A DNA stretch of 64,000 bases from Helianthus annuus. Lineage: Eukaryota > Streptophyta > Magnoliopsida > Asterales > Asteraceae. How positions within the stretch are numbered: position 1 is the stretch's first letter; every line of letters starts with the position of its first letter. The DNA is taken from positions 173,448,530-173,512,529 of the forward strand of contig NC_035437.2 of assembly GCF_002127325.2 (NCBI RefSeq), in the 5' to 3' direction. Shown here piece by piece: positions 21,734 through 43,165 of this stretch. A model generated the notes under the pieces. It did not search any database and was not told the origin of the DNA. It saw nothing but the letters and a program-made list of their open reading frames with translations. A program made the translations under genes and the position numbers.

Positions 21734-21921
21734 CAAGGGCGTAGCTTTGTGGGGGCGGGAGGGGGCGACCGAACCCCCGAACTTTTCGCTCGTTAGTGGA
21801 GAGTATGTAGTTTTTGTATAGAAATTTTTGGGTATATACTTTTTTGACCCCCCGGTTTTATAGAAATTTTTTGTATATATATTTTCGACCCCCCGGTCGA
21901 AAATCTCAAGTTTCGCCACTG
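21734..21921. mobile_element. hAT MITE, 188 bp, perfect 8-bp TSD
   Basis: CAAGGGCGTAGCTTTG on the left and the reverse complement of the right end, CAGTGGCGAAACTTGAG, form the inverted repeat. The flanks are GTTACTTC at 21726-21733 and 21922-21929. The interior holds ACCCCCCGGT twice. Remnants of the same family are at 18925-18985, 31338-31470 and 42012-42150. Confidence 0.85.
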
Positions 21922-22468
21922 GTTACTTCATAATTTTTTTCATCACAATACCACCTTAGTATTTGAAAGAGCGAGTTTGAAATAACATGATTAAGAATAA
22001 AGGGTGCAATATCTATTGCATGTATGATTTAAGAATTAAGGGTGTAATGTCTATTGTGTGTTTGATTCAAGAATTAAGGGTGTAATGTCAAAATTAAGAT
22101 GGTATTTCTTTTTCTTTTATTATCATTCAACTTTTTTTTTTTTTTTGAAACAACAAGACTCACGAATGTTTGATTTTATAATATTGTTAGAAATGGCCTG
22201 CTTTTATTTGGTTTTACATTTGCATATTGTTGGTAAAATGACTATTAAAATAGATAAGATATTTTAAAGCTAGATATTAGCCATGAGATTGAAATAAGTT
22301 TGTGAATTATAGCCAATTATATGTTAATCTTTATGCACATGAGATGGAATTGATCATAAACACTATTGTATAAGTTCATATAGAGTTAGGTTAACGTACA
22401 AGAGCCCTTATCCTACATTACGTACGCGATCATCTCAGCCGTCAGATCTTCATCCCACATTGAAATCG

Positions 22469-22640
22469 CATGTTGGTTTTTGTAACAATTTCGCATGTTG
22501 GTTTTTTAACATGCGATTTCATCAAAATTACCACATGCAAAATTGTTACAAAAAACCAACATGCGATTTCATCAAAATTTATCACATGCGAAATTGTTAC
22601 AGAAAACCAACATGCGATTTCATCAAAATTATCACATGTT
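22469..22640 (+). repeat. Tandem repeat, AACATGCGATTTCATCAAAA unit, about 56 bp
   Basis: Three units of CCAACATGCGATTTCATCAA then ATTATCACATGCGAAATTGTT, preceded by an inverted partial unit (GCATGTTGGTTTTTGTAACA). The surrounding AACGTACAAGAG and CGTACGTTAAG may be element ends. Small open frames here are repeat-derived. The interval 22641-23410 shows nothing further. Confidence 0.7.
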
Positions 22641-23410
22641 ATTTCACATCTCGTACATAGCGTACGTTAAGCCATTTTGTACAGTGCACTTTTTCAGTTC
22701 ATATATATATATAGATTGGTGTAAAATGTGTATCTATTACCATTTGAATATAGCCTAGTTCTTATAGTTCGGTCTGGTTTTATACATACACTTTGGTATA
22801 TGTAAACTTTATATTTGAAGTTGTTATGCATCATCTTTTGTTTATTCAATGTATATAGTAAAAGTATCTAAACTAGAATTTATAGTTTATAATTGTTGTT
22901 TATAAAATGGAATGAAATGCATTTTAATAAATTAAAACACTTTCCAAAACCCTAACTCCAATCTTATAAATTTTGGATTTGCTCAAACATCATCAAGTCA
23001 TTTTTAATCAACAACTAGAGGTGTGAATGTGCCAACCTAAACAACTGAGCTCGAACGCCATGTACACTAGATCTTTAAGTTTAGGATTTAAGTTTTAACA
23101 CAAGGTCGTATGAAAAATACCAAAATAAACATACTTTAAAGATATAAAACAATACATTCTATATCAAAGTGTATTTGGCTTAGAGTTAGACCACGGGTGT
23201 AATCAACTAGACTCGAGTTTATTTAACAAGCCTCGGTTTCACCCAAATTTCGCTTTAAATGGCCTATGATAAACATTCTTAATCCATTTTCGTTATTACA
23301 AAGATTGAGAAAACCTATCTCACCATTTTTTTTTAAATTTCGCCTTCGGCCACGTGAAGAAAACTAGAAATTGAAATATTGTCAAGTTCGATCTATAACC
23401 AAAAACAACA

Positions 23411-32443
<9,033 letters not shown>

Positions 32444-32610
32444 CTATGTAAGTTAAAGAAAATATATATAACAAAAAAGTGGAACAGAATGATTGTAAAG
32501 TGTTGGACACTTTTTATTATTAATGAAGGAGAAGATGTGAAATTTGAACAGCAGAAAGGGGAGAGTTAACAATGTGTAGTGTCATGATTATAAGGCTTTT
32601 GCAGCTTTTA

Positions 32611-32618
32611 TTATATAA
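32611..32618 (-). promoter_or_regulatory. Candidate TATA box of the carboxypeptidase gene
   Basis: TTATATAA lies about 190 bp upstream of the ATG, which would allow a 5' UTR of about 160 bases. An alternative A/T run at 32462-32470 is closer than usual. This is a position-and-motif guess. Confidence 0.35.
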
Positions 32619-32635
32619 CCAAAGTGTGTGTTTTT

Positions 32636-32698
32636 TAGAGAGAGAGAGATTACAGTAGGCTGTACACACAGTGTGTGTGTGAGAGAGAGAGAGAGAGG
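32636..32698. repeat. GA/GT microsatellite upstream of the carboxypeptidase gene
   Basis: GAGAGAGAGAG, GTGTGTGTGTG and GAGAGAGAGAGAGAG runs lie just upstream of the candidate TATA box. GA repeats are common in plant promoters; any role here is inference. Confidence 0.7.
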
Positions 32699-33729
32699 GG
32701 ATAAATGGAAATTTGAAAATTGAAATAGAAGATCATGTTGATTTAGTCAAAGGGCCAAATTGACGGATGCTAGTTGCAACCTTTTTTTTCTAAATGGATA
32801 AGAATAATGCTCCTAGTATTTTCCAATCTACAATTCTTGATTTGATGTAATTTTCTTGGTTTGTTTGGTTTTCGGCTTGTTATTTATGTCTTGGTGATAG
32901 CTTGCGCTTTTGGATTTTGAATGAAGTTTGCGTTTCAAAAAAAAAATGTAACAGGTGATACTGCAATCTCCATAATTTATAAGTGGTATGTTCTTTATTT
33001 TAGTTCCCAAAGAATGAAATGCATTATATGTGTTTGATTTTATTTTAATGGAATTTTAATTTTTTCCCCAATATATCATATACTCGGAATACCGCAAGAA
33101 CATTTAAAGAAGGAAGATATTTGAAAGATTGAACAACTCCCACAAAACGAAATTAGATAATATCATTTTTATTGTCAAAATTGTGTGGAAACATAGACAT
33201 ATTTTGGTCTGTTTTAGTAGGGAATTGGATGATAGTAAATAGTAAGTGTAAAATTGCTAACCTTTTGCTCTGTGTGATGATTGGGAACTTGCTTTTAGGT
33301 GATTCATGGAAAGAAGCGCTCCATGTGGTCACTTTTGTCGTACGTGATCTCTCCAATTCTTAAAATTCGCTAATAAAAACTCATTTTAGATCATCATATC
33401 TCATCTTTCGTTCGTGCTCTAGATACTTTTTGGAAGGACAAAAGGTATCACATTTTATTTTATGTATTTAAAGGTTGTAACAGAGTTTTATGTGATTATG
33501 CTTAGTATAGGAACACATCTTAGCCATTTTGAAAACAAACAAGTCATAAAAATAGATTTGTTTATATCCAATATCAATGTTAGGTTACAAAATTATTTTG
33601 CAAAAAGGGCTACCATTTTTTAATTTGCTTTAGGTGATTAAAAAGGTTGAGCCGGTCCTGTCCACATCTGCATAGAGTTTATAGAGTTATGCCACAGAAT
33701 GTTGAAAAAAAATGTCATAAACTGTTTTT

Positions 33730-33950
33730 TTTTCTTCACGTACACAAGTTGTATAACATTGTATAGAATGATATACGACCCCTATAGAATATTATACGAC
33801 CTAATATTTTCTCCATTTCTACGAGTCGTATAATATTATATGACCCTATAACATTATATGAGTCCTATAACATTATACGACCCAATATTTGTCATGTCAG
33901 ATTATTCTATAAGGGTCGTATAACCCTATACGACCCGTATAGAGGGTGTG
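33730..33950. repeat. Cluster of GTATAACATTATACGAC palindromes
   Basis: CCTATAACATTATACGACC, TATAGAATATTATACGACCT, GTCGTATAATATTATATGACC and similar motifs recur about eight times in both senses. Many are self-complementary. Confidence 0.65.
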
Positions 33951-34039
33951 AAAATAAGATTTCGGGCTGTGGCTTTATTAACATCCTAAGAATAATATTA
34001 TTATACTAACTTTTTAGCGGCATGTAGCACATTGGCTAT

Positions 34040-34130
34040 ATTTGTGCGCGTAATGCGTCGTAGGACGACCAACGCGAAGGCAAAGTGGCAAACCTGGGTT
34101 TGATCCTGGTGCCCGGCCCCAAGGGGTTAT
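34040..34130 (+). repeat. Possible SINE fragment
   Basis: GTGGCAAACCTGGGTTTGATCC has a box-B-like GGTTTGATCC, followed by a GC-rich GGTGCCCGGCCCCAAGGGG. No box A is clear. Confidence 0.35.
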
Positions 34131-35499
34131 ACATAGTTTGTTAATTTATTTGTTTAAACAGTTTAGGAGCAATATGAATATTTTATGTTTGAGTTAATTA
34201 CCCTTTTGGTCATATTTTGTAAACGTCTCGGGTTCGGTTTATATTGCAATTGACGGGATGGAGAGGAAGGAGCAGCATGGCCATCTTCATTTGACGATGC
34301 AACAAATAAGGGAGGCAAAAGACGGGTCGGGAGACAAGATGTAGAGGAGGGGGATGCACTATGTCCATCCTAAGTTTTACTTTTGACAACATTAATCGTG
34401 TGAATTTAGTTATCGCATTTTTTTCTTTATTACGTCATTTAGTTTATATTCATTTTTTTTGTCTCTTTGAATTTTTATATATGTTTTATGGTCTTTCTTT
34501 TAAATAAAGGGCAAAACTGATGTTAAAATTTTTATAACTGAATTATAAATCAAGGGCTATACGTTATGCAACTTAGTAACTTACACTATCTTGAAATGTG
34601 ATTTTTTTCTTTTTTCTAATTTTTATTTACAATGTAATTTAGTTTTTCTTTAACTTTTATTATATTTTAAATAAATCAAAATGTGTGTTTTGTTTAGGAT
34701 TTTTTTTCTTTAACTCATCATTCAAAAACTGAGTTGTATTTTCCATCAATAATTGTGAATATTACAAGCAAGAAATATACTTTATGCAACACACTATACC
34801 AATGTTATAATTTTTGCTCTTCTATCGGTGCATTTCCCCATCCATCTACGAGCAGACATATTTGGCTCTTTTGTGACCTTCTTTTCCTAATTCTCTTAGA
34901 AAGTGTATCACTTCATTTTCAAAACTATACTAGTAACATGATATATCCTTAAAACTAGTGCTGGTAATAGATATATGTATAAGAAACGATTAGACTTATT
35001 TACTAACAGAAATACATAACGTGATTTTTTTACTTTTTAAAAATAAATATAATTATGAGGTTATGATCCATCATTTCTTCTTTTTGGTACATACGTAAAA
35101 CTGTGTTATAAACATGATATATAAAATAGTTAAACAAGTTGTATTCATGTTTAATATTTATGTTACATACGTCGTTAAAGATCTATTAAACCCGATAACA
35201 ATTTGCCAGCCGTCCTTAAAACCATAACAATTACCAAAAAAGATTTTCCATGATCCCATCACTAGCTATATTCAAATAATGTACTAATATGATCAAATTA
35301 TGTTTGACTTAACATAGGTAGGACAAAGATAGGAGCCTAACAAAAACAAATTTTACTTTTGATATGGATACAAAACTAGCCATAGATATTTGCAAATTCT
35401 GAATATCAATGTATAAAATACCATCTAGATTCCAATCAACTCTCATTGGTTCCATTGTGGGGCTCAATTATCTTTAGTCAATTTTCTCTTTTTTTTAAC

Positions 35500-35700
35500 C
35501 AAACGAATTCTTCAAATGGGCTACTGGCGAAATTATCACATCGGGATACACTCGCCTCCGAACCAAGGAAAACCCTCACATAGGGCCGAAGCCCGTGAAC
35601 ACTCGCCCAAATACACAACAGTGCAGTGAGGTAAAATCCGCTCAGTTTAAAGGTCAAACTAGTGATCACTGCCTACTCGCCTAGTGTTACATTTTTTGCT
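35500..35700 (-). repeat. 5'-truncated copy of the second SINE-like family
   Basis: On the minus strand, AGGCGAGTAGGCAGTGATCA, TAAACTGAGCGGATTTTACC, GGGCTTCGGCCCTATGTGAG and GGAGGCGAGTGTATCCCGAT match 20187-20340 in order. The box A and box B half is absent. Confidence 0.7.
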
Positions 35701-37795
35701 AGTTTGACACTATCACCTTTTTTTTCCAAATAATAATAATAATCTTCATCCTTGTAACATTTTATCTTTATTTTGACAAACAGTATTTTATTTTTAAATT
35801 CCATATAATCTTTTACTTGCAGTATTTTAAAATTTTAAACTCAAATTATTTTTGTATTAGTGTAAAACAAGTATCTATTATCTATTATCTATATTAAAAC
35901 AAAACACTTTGGTGCTACTTGGCAGTAACTTAAGCCAATCTCTGCCACGTGGCAATGTGATATTCCTCCTCTATTGATTTTGAGCGGCATTTTATTTTCT
36001 CAATAAGCGGCTTCTCAAACACGGCTTCTCATCCGTGTCATTCAAAAACCCTAATTCTATCAAACACAAAAACTCTCATCTAGGTATCTTTATCATCTTC
36101 AACATGCTTTCAGATCTTGAAGATCCATCCAATTCTCCTTTTCCTTCGTTCATCCCTTTTCATTATCATCGATTTTCTTTTGTCTTCCCCTTTCATAATC
36201 CTCTGTAAACCCTAGAGGAGTCTACACTAGTTCTTCGAGGTTACTGATTCAATCTGATGGAATGATGGATCTTTATTCAGGCATTTGGAGAGAGGGAAAT
36301 GGTCGATATTTACTGGCCTTTTGGATCTTTATTTACTGTTCTCTCATACTCTTTGTGGATTAGGGTTTTTTTTGTTTCCATTGTTCCTCTTCATCGGATA
36401 ATCCCTCATTCGCATTTTGTTTGGAGAAAACCTAGCCGCAGTCCATGGAATCAAGGTATTCATCTTCTTTTTGTATCAATCAGATCAAGAAACTGAACAT
36501 TCTTGACCCAGATCGCACTCTGTTTCCTCTTTCAACAAATCGATTATCAAATCGGAGCTTCAACTGTTCTCCATGGGTACGTACTTCATCTGATTCACTA
36601 TTGTAACCTCTATAATGATAAACATCGTGATTTTATAATTCCAATATGTAGATCTATGTTTTCCTGCAAAATCCGATTTTCATATTCATTCGTTTTTTTA
36701 GGGTTTCATAACAATCGATCTGTTTACAACTACATCAAGGTATGATTTATGATTGCGATATTAAGATATTATTATGATAAGGTGTTCTTATGTGATCTTT
36801 GTAGATCCAACATAGATTTTTTCAATATTTATTGTTGATTGTTATCTTGATTTTTTTCATCTTTTGATTTGTGAATCGTTTGATATTAGGTTATATTATG
36901 ATTTCTTTCTTTTAATCATGTTGATCTCTGGTATGTATGTAGGTATTATTATTATTCATAAATTATTCTTCTTTATGAAAGATCATTTGTTCAAAATTGT
37001 AAATTTATTTCATTTATAATGTTTCTTGATCAGTTTTTTTTTTTTTTGTAGCATGAGTTGTGAATCTTGAATTATTGAATCTTGATCTTTGATGGGTAAT
37101 TGTTGATTGTGACGATTTTGTTAGTTGGTGGCTTCGTTGTTGTTGATAGTGAGATTGAAATGATAACTTTTTGTACATGATCTGATAATAATTTGTTTTG
37201 TTTATTGGATTTTAACTTAGTTTAATTTTTTGTTGTATTTATTGAGATTTTGTAGCTTATGTTTGTTGTCATCAGTGACATCATCAGATGTTTTTTCATC
37301 AGTTGAAAATTGCTTACAATGTAAATTCTTGAAATTCAATTGTGTTTGAACCCAAATAGGATCATTGGATATGAGGGATGTTTGGATGTGTGATGATATG
37401 ATTATTTAAGGGTCAAATAATTACTTTAATAGTAGCCCTAGCAAAATTGGCCATCAAAGGATAGATGAAAATTGCTTATATACCTCTGTTTTATATGTAA
37501 TGAAACCGTGTTTTATTAGGGGCGGTTATGTGATTATTTGAACAAGTTTTTTTACTGTACATTTATAAAAAGAAGATTTTTTTACTATACATTCAGGGGT
37601 ATCCTAATATTTGATCAGAGGTATCCGATACATAAAACGAAGAAAAAAAATGTGCACTTTGTCAAGAAAGTTGAGAGGTATTCTGGGCATCCCCTAGCCC
37701 CACGTAGAACCGCCCATGTTTATGATTATACGATCATTTTGGAAAATTGCTTATAAACTTTTTATTTTATTTGTAATGAAACTATTTTTTATCAG

Positions 37796-37926
37796 GGGTG
37801 AACAAAGCACGAACGTTTACATATGCACAGTTAGTGAAGGCAACTGAACATTTTAAAGCTGCTTATTTCTTGGGTGAAGGTGGATTTGGCAAAGTTTATA
37901 AGGGAAAATTCGAAGATTCTGATCAG
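37796..37926 (+). pseudogene. Captured exon of a receptor-like cytoplasmic kinase
   Basis: The exon is bounded by CAG before 37796 and GT after 37926. The frame reads ARTFTYAQLVKATEHFK then FLGEGGFGKVYKGKF. This is the start of the kinase domain of the RLCK-VII/PBL type, with the glycine-rich ATP loop GEGGFGKV. The catalytic lysine and all later subdomains are missing. The preceding 55 bp is a duplicate of 37466-37520. Confidence 0.82.
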
Positions 37927-38261
37927 GTTAGTGAAAATCGGTCTTTGTTTTGTTGTATTTTAGAGGTATATTCTTGACTTTTGTGACTCAGGATGCGTAT
38001 GGAGGCTCTGGCATTGTTTCCACGAGGGGAGGCTGGAGGCTACCTGGTCAGCAAGGCGGGCTAAACAATTTGTGATGTAAGTGCCAAACAACAAGGTCCT
38101 TTGTATCTTATGTGTGTTTTATAATTGTTCCATTTTTTGTTTTTGTTGAAACTAAAGGATAATGGCGTTCGTACTAATTTTTCTACATATTTTGGAGCTA
38201 TAATGTGCAATTAGAGCTAACAAAAAATGAAATTTAATCATCGTATTCATTATTTGAATAG

Positions 38262-38348
38262 AGCCAAGATGAGGATATTATTGATTGTTTACACATATCT
38301 CAACAACCAGCTTTTGGTCATCCTTTCTTCAAAGACGATAAAGTCCAG
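38262..38348 (+). pseudogene. Captured exon of a neprosin-domain (DUF239) protein
   Basis: Twenty-nine codons between AG and GT splice dinucleotides. The frame reads DIIDCLHISQQPAFGHP then FFKDDKVQ, like the neprosin-activation region of plant DUF239 proteins (IDC, QPAFDHP, LKNH.IQ). The peptidase domain itself is absent. Confidence 0.65.
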
Positions 38349-38592
38349 GTTTCTGCGTTGTTGCGGATATTTGTGTTTTTTAAGATGACCATGGATTTTT
38401 TTCATCATTTTAATCTTACGCTAAAAGTTGTGTGTTTGTGTGTTGCATGGTTCTAGATTTTTATTAAACGGCTCAAACGGGGTCCAACATGTCAGTTTTA
38501 TTCATAGCTACACATTGATATTCTTGATTTTTCCACCATTTAGATAAATATGTCACCAACACTGTTGCTTTATTTCATCATATTAATCTTTA

Positions 38593-38805
38593 GTGATGTG
38601 CATTTGGTACCGGGTACCGGTACCGAATTTCCCGTACCGAATTGGTACCCATTTTTTGTCGTTTTCGGTACCGGTACCGGTTCGATACGATACGGGTAGT
38701 TTATCCGATTTTGCCTTCAAATACCGGTACCGTAGCGTACCGTACTGCACATTTTTGGAGCGAATTTCGGTACCGGTATTTTCGGTACCGGTACCTAATT
38801 GATCT
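38593..38805. repeat. GGTACCGG-rich palindromic repeat, second copy
   Basis: GGTACCGGTACCGAAT, TACCGGTACCGTAGC and related motifs, as at 10215-10445 but inverted. It sits inside the Helitron. Confidence 0.65.
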
Positions 38806-40020
38806 TACGTAAAATTGTTAGTAAGTTTTGGTGAAGAAAATTTGCAAGAACTTCTGCACATGATTATTGACTTCTGCACATGATTTTCTTTAGACAAACC
38901 ATACCATGGAAGAAACTATAAGCAATTCAATTCTAATTGGTATGCAAAAATCAATTTTGTAGTTTTGTAAGTATTTGACAAAAATATCATGTAATTTCCG
39001 ATCTAATTGTTGTCGCCAGGCCAAAAGGGCAGCTCTGATGGAATGATGGATATCGACACTCGCTATAGCTTACGACATAGAAACAAACTCTATTGTGAGT
39101 ACAACACCAGTGGCGTTTTTTCTTCCTTAGGTAATTCAGAATCATGTTTATTGATCCTTCGCTGGGCAACACTATCTCAGTGACTTGACTGTTTCTGTAT
39201 GCAGTTTCCTTAACCATTTAAGCATATAACTTTTATAGCTTTATGTAGCTTGCTTATATTTTTCTATAATATCCGGCTGCGATTGTTTACTGTTGTGAGC
39301 TCAATTAATTGTGTGGATTCAATCCTTTTGAGCTGATCCGAGATACTAACTCAAATTTTGTTAACGATGCCCCGTTGGGTTCAGAAACTCTCAAGTAAAT
39401 ACTTGAAAACACCATTTACAATCGCTTTGGTTAGTTTTGAAACTATTGAAACATGTTTTGTCTATAAAACCCATCATTTGATGTTTTCCGATTTGTGTGA
39501 TATCTAATGTGTTTTTGTGTTTATGCATGTAAGGTTGGTGACCAAGATGAAAAGCTGGCAGAAGGTATCAAGCTTTATGCTATACCAACCACCTCAACTA
39601 CAAAGCGGTCAATACTTTTAAAATTTGATTTTAAAAGGAATAGTGTCTGTGCATAGAATTTGCATCAGGTATGATTCGCGCTATTTTGAAAATTTTACCG
39701 GTTAAATTTATGTATGTATTTCTTTTTTATTTTATTTTATTTAAATTTGGGGATTTGATGCAGGGTGGAAGCTTAGGGTCTTTTTCCCTGGACATAAGTA
39801 GGCTGTTGCAGCTTTGTGATGAAGACGATGATGGTGTAACCAGCGGGTAAGCTGCCCCAAAACCCGACCCAGATGCTCACAACATTAGCCCAAATTCTAT
39901 TGTGAACAACACGGTAAATGACATTACCCACGTGAAGGTGAATACGATAATTATAAACATTGTTAGTTTTCTAACTGAAATGTGTTTTGAGTAGGTTAAT
40001 AACTTACCGAAGCATTTGTA

Positions 40021-40375
40021 GGGAGTGTTACCAGAACTTTGGGTATTCCAAATACCATCTTTTCTTAACTGGAAGTAAAGATGGGGATGTAAAGCTTTGG
40101 GATGATAAAAGGGCAAAATTGGTATCATTGGCCAAAAATACATGATAGACAACCTTCATTCAACCGCTCAAGAGGATTTAGAGTGGTTAGGGTATACCAT
40201 TTTTACCCTTTTAGTTTAATTTTTTGTTTAGTAGATAATAACATGAGGTTTACACTTGAATTTTAAATTAAAGATTGAAACACTGTGATAGATATTTAGG
40301 TTGTTTCAAATTGTTTTTTTTTTTCATGTGGCGGTGATGGTTCAGTTAAGGTGGTTCAACTTAGAGAATTACTAT
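40021..40375 (+). pseudogene. Captured WD40 fragment, DmX/Rav1-like
   Basis: One frame reads HLFLTGSKDGDVKLWDDKRAK, a WD40 blade. After stops and a frame change there are RQPSFNRSRGF then, near 40330-40370, CGGDGSVKVVQLREL. The order resembles the C terminus of plant DmX/Rav1-type WD40 proteins. It is interrupted by stops and by intron-like sequence, so it is not functional. Confidence 0.55.
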
Positions 40376-40973
40376 GATCCACATGGCCCATGGCCTGTAC
40401 AGTCCAGTCCTGTAGGCAACCTGTGACCCGTGGTTGGTTTTTTACTAATTTCTTTCAACCTCTTTGGATAACAATAACCTGAATGGTTTCACTAAGAAGT
40501 GAATGGGTCAAAAGTATGTCATGCATGGTTGAAAGTTGATTCGATGAATGCTATTAATTTGCAGGGCAATGGAATGGGTGAATTCTTTGTATCAGTTACA
40601 TTTATAATGCCGGTAGATATTATTTATTTGTGTTAAGCCACCCGCAAAAGTCGCGGGATCTTAGGCTAGTCATATCACTAAATTACTAGCGTATTAACAA
40701 CTTTTTTGTTTTGGTAAACCTTTTTATTTTTTGGTTTTGAGAAGTTTGTTGTTATGTGTAATTTCAGCGATGAGTATTTTTGTAAAGTGGAGAGATTTGG
40801 ATTATACCAAATAAAGAAGAATGTAAAGTGTAATGATTTATCTAATTTTCTCAAATAAACACCATAGTAATTTTAAAATTTAAAAAGGTGTGTGTCGAAT
40901 ACCTAGAAGGATTTGATAGAATCTAAAATTATTCCGAGTATCTCATAAAAATATTAGATTAATACAAAGAAAA

Positions 40974-42816
40974 GGTCTGGTCTATTCGCACACGTCCTTG
41001 GTCTATTTAAACACTCAAAGCGTCCCGCTATGGCCAAAGTGGGGCGCTTTGGTGTAAAGTCAACAGACAAGGTCTGACAGGTTCAGTCCTTGTCTGTTGA
41101 CTTTACATTAAAGCGCCCCGCTTTGGCCTAAGCTCGGCGCTTTGTTTTTTTTTTTTCAAAACGCCCCGCTTTGGCCTAAGCTCGGCGCTTTGGTTTTATT
41201 TTTTTTTTTTACATTTTGGGCGTATTTTTGACTGGTGACTGGTCTACGTTTAAGTTCAAATTTTACATTTTTGGTCCAAATTTTACAATATTTAATTTGT
41301 TTGTGCACATATATCTAAAGGTGAAGCCCCATCTCAATATTTAATTTGTTGAGGCATCTCACTGTCGCGTACAACCCTTTCCAACTCTTTGACTAGTCTC
41401 ATCCGTGCTATAGTATACATTTAGCAGTTCTTGTGGGCTCCACAATGCCACTTGTCACAATGAAATATAGTATACATTAGGGTGTAGGGAGTGGTTAGAC
41501 ACTTGAAAGTGGTAAACTTCAAAATTAACCAATGAGAGTGTGCCACGTCATTCAGTCATAAGTGTTTAAACTATGTTGAAAAGGGTTGGCAATGGTTAGA
41601 CACTTGGTGAAGTGGTAAACTTTAAAAAAAAGGTGTGATTGGTTAAAGATGGCATGGACCCCACTACCGACGGAGCTTAAATGAGTTCTTGTTAACATTT
41701 TTTGAAAAACAAAATTCATCTATAATGGCAACACGAAAAAATAATATGTTTGAAATATAACTGCTAGTTATATTTGAATAATATAGTAAGATGATAGCTA
41801 GATAGTAGAGGTGAGGGTCCATGAATGACACTACAAGAAATTTTGTCTGACAAGTCGACTTTTTTCGACGGCCTATTCATTTGACATCATCAGGAAAATA
41901 TTTTATCGATGCTGAAATCTTCTATGTATTAGATCAACTTAGATTTGATTTATGTATTAGATCCCAACATTATTTAGTGAAATCTTCTAGTTTATATAAT
42001 GGTTAAGTGCTTTTAGCGGCGAAGCTTGAGATTTCTAACCGGGGGGCGGAAGTCACCGTACCTAAAATTTCTATAAAACTAGGGGGTCGGAAACGTATAT
42101 ACCCAAAAATTTCTATACGAAAACTACATACTCTCCACTACTGAACGAAAAGTTAAATGTGTTTAATAATAATGACGTTAATTCTTTTACAATCCAAGAG
42201 TACATTTGTGTTTGTTCAATTTATGCGTTACATCACGTTAAAAACCGAATGTCACCGACACGACCCAATCAGATTCAATACGCACTTGTACGACCCAAAA
42301 TGACAATATACATCATAATACTACAATTAATGAAAAAATACGTCATATACATGTACGGTAGGCGGTTGATACACATAAAACTACTCATAGGAGTACTTGT
42401 GCTTTCAAATCAAAATGATACGATATAATGGAATACGACATCACACGTAACCGATTTGATCCGGAACTTGCAGTATAGTCCATATATATTAAAAAATGAT
42501 GTATAATGGAAAAAAGCGTAAAATTTAGACTATTATCGACGCGTTTGTGAATTAAAAACAATTTTAAAAAATTTAAAAAAGACCCTAAGCGCTGCGCTTT
42601 GACCTAAGAGGGGCGCTTTGCCCCAAAATGTAAAAAAAAAAAAAAACCAAAGCGCCCCACTTAGGCCATAGCGGGGCGCTTTGATGTAAAGCAACAGACA
42701 AGGTCTGACCGGTTTAGACCTTGTCTGTTGACTTTACACCAAAGCGCCCCTCTTTGGCCATAGCGGGGCGCTTTGAGGTGTGAAAATAATTTTGGCCGTG
42801 TGTGAATAGCATGACC
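40974..42816. mobile_element. MULE with about 250-bp compound terminal inverted repeats (9-bp TSD)
   Basis: The left end is GGTCTGGTCTATTCGCACACG and the reverse complement of the right end is GGTCATGCTATTCACACACGG. The flanks are CAAAGAAAA at 40965-40973 and 42817-42825, a perfect nine. Each arm contains AAAGCGCCCCGCTTTGGCC-like palindromes and TCAACAGACAAGGTCTGAC then CCTTGTCTGTTGACTTTAC, so each arm folds on itself as well as on the other arm. The interior has no transposase. It contains a CACTA-like end at 41829 and a hAT remnant at about 42012-42150. Confidence 0.87.
41829..41885 (+). mobile_element. CACTA-type terminus inside the MULE
   Basis: CACTACAAGAAATTTTGTCTG followed by CGACTTTTTTCGACGG matches the usual CACTACAAGAAA end with short subterminal repeats. 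No opposite end was found. Confidence 0.5.
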
Positions 42817-42954
42817 CAAAGAAAATTTCACATTTATAATCTAGAGAGTAATGAGCCTGATACTAGAGATAAGTCTTCAATCAATCATGGGGCATAACAT
42901 ATGATATATTAGGGTATATTTATGTATTATTACTCCATGTACATTTTTTAACGG

Positions 42955-43165
42955 CAAATTTGAATCATTAACAGACCATTAGAGTATCATTGTGTCATCA
43001 GTGGAACCATCTGATCATATCCATCCCCACTAAGCATAATGCCTATACACCAATTTAGAAAGAAATCCAGTAGATATGAGAAAAATCTCTCTTGTGGGAA
43101 TCGAACCCAAGACCTATTGGTCCTAAGGTCTTATCTCACCACTAAAATGTCACTAGACTATAAAG
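42955..43165 (-). repeat. SINE-like element, copy 3
   Basis: On the minus strand, TTTATAGTCTAGTG, CCAATAGGTCTTGGGTTCGA (box B), TTGGTGTATAGGCATTATGC and GGGGATGGATATGATC follow the same order as copy 1 at 12010-12235. Confidence 0.75.

Larger units (their letters stand above)
32760..35490. other. Gene-free interval between the carboxypeptidase gene and the Helitron
   Basis: AT-rich and without a supportable gene. Visible content: a repeated TATACGAC motif block (33730-33950), a SINE-like box B (near 34100), and a GC-richer block at 34240-34380. The open frames here are short and have no family features. Confidence 0.5.
35888..40669 (+). mobile_element. Non-autonomous Helitron with captured gene fragments
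   Basis: The 5' end TCTATATTAAAACAAAACAC follows an A at 35887 (TCTATTAT repeats just upstream leave a few bases of doubt). The 3' end has a hairpin CCCGC/GCGGG (40641-40645 with 40653-40657), eight bases, then CTAG at 40666-40669, followed by T. This matches Helitron rules: TC start, hairpin, CTRR end, A/T insertion site and no target duplication. No Rep/helicase is present. The interior holds spliced-looking exon pieces from at least three unrelated genes, all in the plus sense, together with the GGTACC repeat at 38593-38805. Confidence 0.82.

Noticed and set aside
22460..22670. Three overlapping open frames near 22.5 kb
   Set aside because: They are made of the AACATGCGATTTCATC tandem repeat in three frames.
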